Source: Tolypocladium sp. Sup5 PDA-1 (lineage: Eukaryota > Ascomycota > Sordariomycetes > Hypocreales > Ophiocordycipitaceae). Taken from it: a stretch of 64,000 bases of DNA. The first letter of the stretch is position 1. Each line of letters opens with the position of its first letter. Positions 56,352 through 64,000 of the stretch are shown one piece after another. The stretch spans positions 62,001-126,000 of the forward strand of contig JPHH03000031.1 of NCBI GenBank assembly GCA_000750105.3. Reading direction: 5' to 3'. Below the pieces are notes generated by a model that ran no database searches, was not told the origin of the DNA, and saw nothing but the letters and a program-made list of their open reading frames with translations. A program made the position numbers and the translations under genes.

Positions 56352-57314
56352 CTTTACGGTGAGCGTGCAGGGGCAAGAAGGTATTACTCTGAGTCGGACC
56401 GCTTGTCGATGGAGGTATGCCGAGGACGAGATGCTGAGGTGGGGGGCAGGCGGTGGGTGGGTGAAGGAGAGATTCGACAGCCAAGTTGACGACTCGTTTG
56501 TTCGTGGCCAAGTAGTATTGTCTGCTGAAGAGACTTGTACAGGACCCAGTCTCACTATGCCGGAAGAGATCTGTGAAGCACAGGGCGTCCAGGATCGAGT
56601 CCACGGAAGCAAGCGGGACGAAAGATGCGATGCGGTTGCGGACGAAATGTGCGGTGGACGTTGACGTTGAGACGATGAAGGCCATGGAGCCTCTTAGTGG
56701 GGCTAGCGGTGTCATTCAGCGAGCGATGCCCCGCTGAGCCCAAAAAAAGCAGCGGCCCAAACAGGCACCCCCAGGCGATCGTGAATAAAGTTAGGTACCT
56801 GTTCCCTGGGGATTGGCTGCCCGCCGACCTAGGCCGGCCAGGGAATTGCCGAAGAATTTCCAGCGCCTCTGATAACCTTGAGGGGCGCCTCCGTATGCGC
56901 CCAAACGCAACTGCACAGCTTGCTGTTAGGACTCGTTCGCAAGTCGCAATTTTTTTCGTGCCAGCTGTAGGCAGCCCGTCGGAGCTTATTTATCATTTTG
57001 AAGTGTCCCATTCTTGTTATTATTGTCCGGCCTGGATTCCCATCTCCCCCAATGAGTTCCCTCTCGGCCCAATCCACGCACCTCCGCGAGCCGAGCCTCC
57101 TTCGCATCATCCCCATCCGCCGCCCGCTCAAGTTATGGACTATTTGAGTCTGGGACTTTTGGGTTTCGAGAGTATGAGTTGATCTTACAGCTGAGGTTCT
57201 TCTCCTACGGACAACTTCGCACGCCGAGAAACGATCGAACGATCCCCTTTCGATACAGCGCGACACGAGCGCCAACCTGAAAAGCGACGACGGGAAGTCA
57301 CAGAAGGTGTCGTG
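56352..57314. promoter_or_regulatory. divergent upstream region, ZNF511-like and EST1-like genes
   Basis: About 960 bp with no recognisable gene. Frames on both strands overlap and are low in information. It probably contains two promoters. Confidence 0.4.
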
Positions 57315-60222
57315 ATGGCTACCGCGACTTCCCAGGCAGGCCAGGCGTGGCAGTGAGTCTTTCCCGCGGCCTCGAATGTTCTGTCTGTCTTTGCGTGCTC
57401 TCGACGGTGCCAATGAGGACTGCGACTGCGCTTCACAGCGGCTGCAAGTTTTGCGATGCTGACCCTTCACCCCCAGGCACGCCCTCAAGATCCGCAAGCA
57501 CCTGCTGAAGCAACTCGAAAAGCTCCAAGCCGACAGTGCTTCCGGGATCGACGCTTCGCAGTTTGAAGCCGTCGATGGCCTTTTGGAGAAGTACGCTCCC
57601 GCCACTGCTGAGCCAATGCACTTTGCTCACCATGGCCAGATTCCGCCTCGCTTGTGTCCACACAATCTTTCTTGACTTCAAGTATGCGGCCAAGGAGAAC
57701 ACCGAGGACGCCCTCTGGGGTCTTCACACCTCGATCAACGCCGAGTACCGACGGATCCTAGGCCGCCTCAGACACAACTCCCACGCGGTCGAGAAACGCA
57801 AGGTCGAGAAGATGTACATCAACTTCCTCCGCATTGCGCAGAAATTCTACAAGGGATATATCCAGCGGCTCTCGGCCCGCTACGATGTCCAGGAGCTTAG
57901 AAGGGTTGCCCAAGGCATCGATGTGCAGCAGATGGATGCAGGAGACACCATCAGCCCAGTTCCCGCAGACCTGAGCCGCATGGTCCTCAAGTCATGCCAC
58001 TCAACTCTGTTGCGCCTTGGAGACCTGGCGCGATACAGGATTCAAGCCAAGCGCAAGAATACTGGCTACGAAACGGCCCTGACTTACTATGGCTTGGCCC
58101 GTCACCTCATGCCACAGTCTGGATTCGCCTTTCACCAGATGGGCATCGTCAACCTCGATCAGGAGAACCACCTTGACGTGGTGTACCATTTTTATCGAGC
58201 TTGGGCCGTGGATATCCCTCACCCGAACGCAAAGTCGAATCTGGAGGCCGAGTTCAAGTCGCTTCAACTTCCCAACACGGCCAAAGGTCGACCAAACCCA
58301 TCGGTTCCGCAGGATGCTTTCACCATGTGGTTTGTCAAGCTCCATGCCCGCTTTTACAAGGGCGAAACGTTCTCTCAGCAGGCAGAACTAGAAGGAGAAG
58401 TGATGCACAGGTTGGAGATGGCATGCCGGAATGCAAACTCAGGGGAAACGCTACTCAAGATGGCGTTGATCAATTTGTCGGCGCATGATATTGCGTCTGC
58501 CGCTTTTGCCGGTAATGCAATCCCAGCAAGTGTGACCCGGGCTATCCCAACTAACACAATGCAGAAACGAAGACGGAATCCGCATCGCGCTTCTGGCAGT
58601 TCACCCTGCGGTTCAATGCTCTTTTCATCATGACCCTCTGCAAGGTCCTCGACTCGGAGCTCCAGGAAGCAGTCTCCAATAGGGCTGAGGGCTCTTCCGA
58701 GTCTGCGGCTGTAGAGCTCACGAGCGCCACCGAGTCTCTCTTGCCAACTCTGCGGACGTACTGCGTGTGGCTCGCTGCTCGGCGACAGGAGCTGTTCAGC
58801 GCGGCCCATGCCTTTGGTGGCGCTGTCCCAACAATGGTACAGAATCTCGTCAAGGTCTTCACACTACTCTGTGTGGTGACCTACAACCGGGAGAGCGTGG
58901 CTTCCTGCCCTTATTTGCTCCCTGAAGATCTTGAAGCCCGCGGCATTCGCTCCTTGTCCGGAGACCGAGTCCCTGAGGCGTGCCGAGTCTATTGCGGCGG
59001 TGACGGCAACTCGAAGCCGTACCTCTATGATCCTGGACAGCGCCTTGACCATGTCAAAGAGAATCTGGCCAGAGTTTTGGACGTCCTTCGCTGTGCATAC
59101 TTCTTGGCTGAAGATGGCTCAACCCCTGTGTCATATCAGGTCGTGGAGAACTGGCTGGTGTTTGAATATCAGCCAGATTCGACGTCTGTCTCTCCACAGA
59201 GCAACACCGAGGCCGTGTCGAGCGTCGGCAATGGATATCTTGGAAGCCAGCGAGATGCACCTGTCGAACATGCCCCAGGCCGAGTCACTCGAGGCACTGA
59301 GCAGCTTCCAGCTCCGAAGCAAAACGGCGTGGATACGGTTGAACTGGAGGCACGGGATTCGGTTCGGGCGACTTGCCAAGCATCGGCTGATGAAGATCAC
59401 GCCGAACAAACCGTGATCGCCATGCTGACACCTTTCCTGAAGCCTCCGACACCGCAGCCGCAGCATCACGCCCGTTCCCCCGAGGAACCGTCCTACGGGA
59501 TGCACACTTCCACGGCTAATGAGGTTTTTGCTTCGGCACACACCTACTCAACCCCGACCGTTACGCGCCCATCTGGCCCCATCGCGCCATTCCCTTGGGC
59601 CTGGGACGGTACTCCAAAGCCTGACGGAATTCAGGATTCGGCCGCTTCAGCGGGTAAAGAAGCGTTCATCAGAGCCAGCCGCAACAATTCGCCGAAAGAG
59701 CCGATGGCCCCTGGAACCACGTCTGATGACCCGTTCATCGCCCCTGGACGCAATCAGCCTGGGGTCTCCCCTCAGACCTATTATGGACCCCCGGCAGCTG
59801 GCAACTTGGGCAGCACTCCTGGATTTACGGCTGAGAAGGCCCACAGAGACAACTTGCTGCAGTCTTTGACGAGCACTGGCACCCCACGGACTTCACCATT
59901 TGTCCACAACGGGGAGAGACAGAGAGCGATGGAGCAGAGCAAGGGACATGCTCCGTCCCCTTGGGCGTCGCGAAATTTCGATCAAGGACCAGTATCTACA
60001 GCTACCACCTTCTTTTCGCATCCCAGCAGCTTGTATCAGGGTACCCCAGCGGACGGCATTGGCCTCGGGGTGTCGGCCCATGGGGATGCTGGGCGCCGCC
60101 GCTTTCAAAGCCCTACTCACGGTGTGAACGGATCGTCGTCGTCTTCACGTCGAGTCCAGATTGGCGACTCGGCTTCGAGTTATGATGAGGCTATCTTCCG
60201 CGCTGCTTGGGTGGGCAAATGA
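57315..60222 (+). CDS. EST1/SMG7-family TPR protein
   Basis: Four exons, 57315-57352, 57477-57590, 57640-58511 and 58565-60222, give 893 residues. After a short first exon, residues 14-45 form an amphipathic helix (HALKIRKHLLKQLEKLQ), then the 14-3-3-like/TPR region of the Est1 type: TIFLDFKYAAKENTEDALWGLH (about 58-80), VEKRKVEKMYINFLRIAQKFYKGYIQRL, and the Est1 DNA/RNA-binding TPR segment LLRLGDLARYRIQ, ALTYYGLARHLMPQSGFAFHQMGIV. The C-terminal half is disordered. Est1/SMG5-7 relatives act in telomerase recruitment or nonsense-mediated decay; filamentous fungi have an Ebs1/SMG7-like member, and I cannot tell which role applies. Intron 2 is only 49 bp. Confidence 0.85.
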
Positions 60223-60930
60223 GCGTCCCTTGGACTTTTGTCACATGTCTGGTTTTTGTATTGCTCGTGCCGTGGGCTAGTTCCCACAGAACCGGCACAG
60301 CATATGCGGATTGTGTTGTTGGCACGAGATACACGTCGCCTCAAGATTTGCCAAGGACCCCTGGCCGCGATATCACCATCGCACGGCAGCCTTCAAGGCA
60401 CATGTTTTGTTGCCAGTGGGATCGGAACGCTGGATACCTCTAGTGGTGGACCATGTGTTCTGAAACGCACGGCTTGATTCGTCTCGCCTGCAGCAATTGG
60501 ATTGCCAGGATACTATACGATGCGCAACGACGGTGCTGGCATCCTAAGCCATGCCATGCCAACCGGTTACGAACAAATCAAAGCGAGACTTGAACAGCTT
60601 GACGATATTTACACGTCGTCATGGGCGTTGTTTTAGCACGCGCAAGAAGTCGGTCTATTTTGTCTTTTAAGTTCAGATTGTCGGATCGTGGAGGATACCG
60701 AGTCGCTATGCGAAGAGAGCCACAACTTCTAGGGCTCTCGCCTCAGATGCAAAACGCCGTTGTTGAAACCGGTTTTCCCATTTAGCCCTCAACGCCAAAC
60801 CACAGTCGTTTCTAACAGATCATGTCCTCTATGAGGGGGAGCTTACGAGGAAGCCTGGTATGTTTGCTTAGGGAAGGGGTACCTGGAGAAGCAAGGTCAG
60901 CACCGTCAAGACATGTTGAGGATGGTCATG
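60223..60930. other. convergent 3' region of the EST1-like gene and adenosine kinase
   Basis: Seven hundred bases holding both 3' ends. I see no gene; short frames have no domain. Confidence 0.4.
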
Positions 60931-62178
60931 TCATTTTCGCTCCATAAATCTCAAGTATGACCAGGTAGAAGAATTGAATGAATCTTTGAAGAATGCACGA
61001 GGATAGGCGGGTTCACTTACGAAGGTCCGAGCTCCTGGATGCTCAGCCTGGCGAGCCACTGACCCATGTCGATGCACGTCGCGAGGGGCTTGCCCTCCAT
61101 GATGCCGGCCAACAAGCCGCCAGCGAAGGCGTCGCCAGCACCGTTGGTGTCGTTGATCTTCTCGGCTTCGATGGCATGGACGGGGAACTGCTGGATGCCC
61201 TCCTCGCCCTGGATGGCAACCAAGGTAGGCTCGGTGCCCTGGGTGACAATGGCAATGCGCTTGCGCTTGGTGTTCTCCTTGGGCAGATTGGCGAGGTGGA
61301 CGACGACGTCCTTGGGCTCCTTGGAGGGCAGGCCGTGGGACTCGGCGTAGGCGGCGGCCTCGGTCTCGTTGCCGATGATGTAGTCCCAGTACGGGGCGCT
61401 GGCGTCGACGACCTCCTTGAAGAACTGGGGAATGAACGGGGCGGAGAGGGACAGGACGAAGGTCTTGTTGTGCTCCGCGGCCTGCTTGGCGAGCTCCATG
61501 ATGGCAGGGGGGCAGACTGGTAAACGGCCTCGTTAATATCTCGCAGCTCGGCATTGAAGCGAACGTCGGTTCTTACCAGTGAAGTGGAAGCCGCCAATGT
61601 AGTATACATCGGCGTTCTGAACCAGGCTCCAGATCTCGGGCTTCCTCAGGTGGTCCAAGTCATAGTGGTTGGCGGCGCCCAGATCCGTGCAAAGGCTGCG
61701 GTTGTGGCCGGTGATGATGGCACCGCAGCGGCCCGTCTTCTCCTTGGGGTCGACGCGGTACTCGACACGCAGGCCGGCGGCCTTGACGGCATCATGCAGA
61801 ATGGCCGAGTACTTGTCGTCGCCGGCGCCGCCGAGATAGACGACGCTGTTGGCGGGGAGGATGTACTGCGCGCCACGGGCCGAGTTCTGCGCAGCGCCGC
61901 CAGCGATGAGCTTGGCGTCGTAGTTGTTCAGCAGGTCCTCGAAGAGCGGGATGTGCTTCTCCTCGGCGAGGATGGCGTCGTTTTCCTTGAGGCCATACTT
62001 TTCCAGCAGGGCCTGGTCGCCGACGGCCTGGATATCTGTAGTTGGAGTGGCTGGTGAGTAAAGACCTCACGGAGACACAAACGGAGACGGAGGGGAGGAC
62101 TGCCCCGCGGTCCTTCTTAGACGTACCAAGCAGAGGGTTCTCCAGGCAGAGAAGAGCGTATTCCTTGGAGGGGGCCAT
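60931..62178 (-). CDS. ADO1: adenosine kinase
   Basis: Exons 62178-62127, 62035-61577, 61516-61021 and probably 60949-60931 give 341 residues. The enzyme phosphorylates adenosine to AMP with ATP, removing adenosine made by the methyl cycle (S-adenosylhomocysteine hydrolysis). PfkB-family signs: LIAGGAAQNSARGAQYIL and YLGGAGDDKYSAIL near the N-terminus, GRCGAIITGHNRSLCTDLGAANHY, NADVYYIGGFHFT, and NDTNGAGDAFAGGLLAG with the catalytic aspartate in GAGDAF (about residue 300). The first three exons are certain. The last exon (Ser-Phe-Met-Glu-Arg-Lys) is my best choice: it is the nearest acceptor that keeps the frame, but another acceptor in the same stretch would give a different tail. Confidence 0.93.
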
Positions 62179-62899
62179 GACGATCAATTATCAGCGCGAA
62201 AGAAGAAATCCAAAATGCAATTCTACTAGGGATAGCAAAGATTTTGAGGAGGATGGAGGGGTTTGAGTGAGATGGATGGGAATGGATGGTGTCTGGCGGG
62301 GTCGAAAGGGATACCTTCTGTCCACGGAGGGAGGAAGTACGTACCTTAGCAGCACGGCACCCCTGTGGGGCACGGGCGACGGAGTCTGACGGGACGGCAC
62401 ATCTAGGAAGCGCGGAATATTAACTATCGCCTCTTGCACATGCTTGTGCTTCCTACCGCAGCAACACAGGCGGTTACTTTTGGGCAGCGTTAAATGACTG
62501 GTGCCAGTGCCCATTCAAATTGACATGGTTTCAAGAAATTGGATTCATTACTAGACTAGGCGGACGGCAAAAACGGCGAGGTATCGTCTCGGCAAAACCC
62601 TCGATTCCGCCGACGGTTGGCACCGCGGAAGCAGATTGTCCAGTCTCGACCTGGTGTTCAGCTGCAGACGGCTCTTGTCTCGTGGCATGTTGCCGCCAAC
62701 TGCCCGCTTGAATACCATCGTTCATACTGTCGTCGTCCACACCACATGTTTCACGGACACGAATAGGACCGAAATTGTGTGCGCCAAATGCCATTGTACT
62801 TGCTTCTGAGCTACCAGACTCCTGCTCACAGCAGTACCATCAATAGATGCAAGCAAGCCTCTGTAACACCATCCCAATGAGACCACGAAACCCAGCCCC
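62179..62899. other. intergenic, adenosine kinase promoter and uL2 3' region
   Basis: Seven hundred bases between tandem minus-strand genes; a G-rich/C-rich leader lies directly before the adenosine kinase start. No gene is seen. Confidence 0.4.
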
Positions 62900-63920
62900 T
62901 TAGTCCTTCGTCTTTTGAGTACCACGCAGCAGACCCGTCCTTCTCGCAGCAATAAGACCGGCCTTCTGGCCCTGGGCGGCGTATCGGGAGATGGTAGACG
63001 CCTTACCAATATGTTGGTGGTTACCCTGGAATAGTTGTCAGCACCTGCAGCTTTCCCCGAACTGTCCTGGGGATTACTTACACCACCGTGAGGATGGTCC
63101 ACAGGGTTCATGGCAACACCACGAGTCTTGGGCCAGCTGTTGCGCTTGACGGCGAACTTATGCTTGGCACGAGAAGCCTCTGTACGACGGTCAGAACTTT
63201 CATCTTCAAACGTGCTTCATACCAGGAGCAACGTACTCAGGAGAGGCTTGTCGGTTCGGCCACCACCGGCAACAATGCCGATCATTCCTCGCGAGCCGGA
63301 CTGGACGACCTTCTTGGCACCAGAGGGCAGCTTGATGCGGGTCTTGCCCTCATCGGGGTTGTGGCCGATGACAGTGATGTAGCCACCAGAGGTGCGGCCC
63401 AGGACACCGCGGTCGCCGACCTTCTCCTCGACGTTGGAAACGACGGTACCCTCGGGCATCTCGCCGAGAGGCAGGACGTTGCCGACGGTCAGAGCAGCCT
63501 TCTTTCCGGCGTAGATGAACTGGCCAGTGTACATGCCCTCGTTGGCGATGAAGGTCTCGGTTGTCTGCTTGAATCGGTAGGGGTGGCGGAAGACGACCTT
63601 GGCGAGGGGAGCACCACGACCTGCAAAATGTCCACCGTCAGTCCTCGTCCCATGCCCGTATACCATCCAATTCGTTCCAAGAAACTAACCAGGGTCGTGG
63701 ATGATCTCGCGGACTATACCACGGAGGTAGCCATGGCGCTCGGAGTAGTCGAGGTTGCGGAACTTGGCGGGGGCCTTGTTCAAGCGCGTGTTGGCAGCTG
63801 TCGTCAAGAGTCAGTACGAACGTCGGCGTCGAAGTGTAGGCGACTGCAAGAATCGGCCGGTGGTGACTGACTGAAAATGGATCCACGCCCCTTGCGCTGG
63901 TTGCGAATAACTCTACCCAT
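62900..63920 (-). CDS. RPL2: 60S ribosomal protein uL2 (L2/L8)
   Basis: Five exons on the minus strand, 63920-63872, 63797-63690, 63620-63237, 63179-63082 and 63025-62900, give 254 residues, exactly the usual length. uL2 supports the peptidyl transferase centre and joins the subunits. Conserved stretches are MGRVIRNQRKGRGSIFTANT, HPYRFKQTTETFIANEGMYTGQF, SGGYITVIGHNPDEGKTRIKLPSGAKK, and across the last intron VDHPHGG-GNHQHIGKAS, which contains the histidine region next to the catalytic centre. Four short introns are typical for ribosomal protein genes of filamentous fungi. Confidence 0.96.
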
Positions 63921-64000
63921 GGCGGCGGGTGTTGACTCGATGCAATCGTTCGAGTATCTGCTGCGGCAGCTGTTGTCAGTGGTTGAGCGCCGAGGGCGTG
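63921..64000 (-). promoter_or_regulatory. 5' leader of the uL2 gene
   Basis: Only 80 bases upstream of the start remain in the window. No specific element can be named. Confidence 0.3.

Noticed and set aside
56352..56612. 87-residue N-terminal extension of the ZNF511-like protein
   Set aside because: In frame, but Ser/Thr/Pro-rich with leader-like composition; the MKRSREPEDG start is more natural.
1..64000. Search for secondary-metabolite cluster, transposase, reverse transcriptase, rRNA or CRISPR
   Set aside because: No synthase, oxidase cluster, integrase or transposase motif, 5S or other rRNA, or spaced direct repeats were recognised by reading.

Overview
This is a nuclear segment of a GC-rich filamentous ascomycete. 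The evidence is short introns (49-76 bp, with a few longer ones of 111-171 bp) with GTAAGT/GTGAGT donors, CTAAC/CTGAC branch points and CAG/TAG acceptors, together with the protein set: Pan1, CBR1, Ctr9, an ATG101, a CaMKK-type and a HAL-type kinase. Protein style and the intergenic vocabulary (repeated TACGAGTA, TACGGACTA and TACTCCGTA words) point to Sordariomycetes, probably Hypocreales; genus is not decided. I see no bacterial features, viral genes, CRISPR arrays or recognisable transposon.

Layout. The left 0.7 kb is visibly more AT-rich, followed by a two-exon small secreted, effector-like protein (699-1370) and a single-pass membrane protein (1700-2894, minus). From 3.8 kb on the genes are housekeeping: CTR9 of the Paf1 complex (3857-7634), cytochrome b5 reductase CBR1 (8106-9254, minus), a PH plus leucine-rich-repeat protein (12538-16379), the endocytic scaffold PAN1 (17179-21739), a forkhead factor without an FHA domain (25559-27817), autophagy HORMA protein ATG101 (28623-29455, minus) divergent from peroxin PEX3 (30158-31874), TRAPP subunit BET5 (32406-32981, minus) divergent from a CaMKK/Sak1-type kinase (33575-35806), a HAL4/SAT4-like kinase (41928-43505), and a conserved-looking low-complexity protein (45446-46858, minus).

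The right 12 kb is dense: tRNA-Lys(UUU), RNA polymerase I/III subunit RPC19, complex I subunit NDUFA6, splicing factor BUD31, a ZNF511-like zinc-finger protein, an EST1/SMG7-family protein, adenosine kinase and ribosomal protein uL2. All protein genes were rebuilt exon by exon and each joined reading frame closes without an internal stop.

Between 9.3-12.5, 21.7-25.6, 35.8-41.9 and 46.9-53.0 kb there are long stretches without a convincing gene. They carry almost all copies of three related short words (TACGAGTA, TACGGACTA, TACTCCGTA), some arranged as perfect 14, 16 and 18 bp palindromes. This is the most interesting unexplained structure in the window. Functional links between neighbours are limited: divergent pairs (ATG101-PEX3, BET5-CaMKK, NDUFA6-BUD31, ZNF511-like-EST1-like) probably share promoters, but no gene cluster with a joint metabolic product is present.
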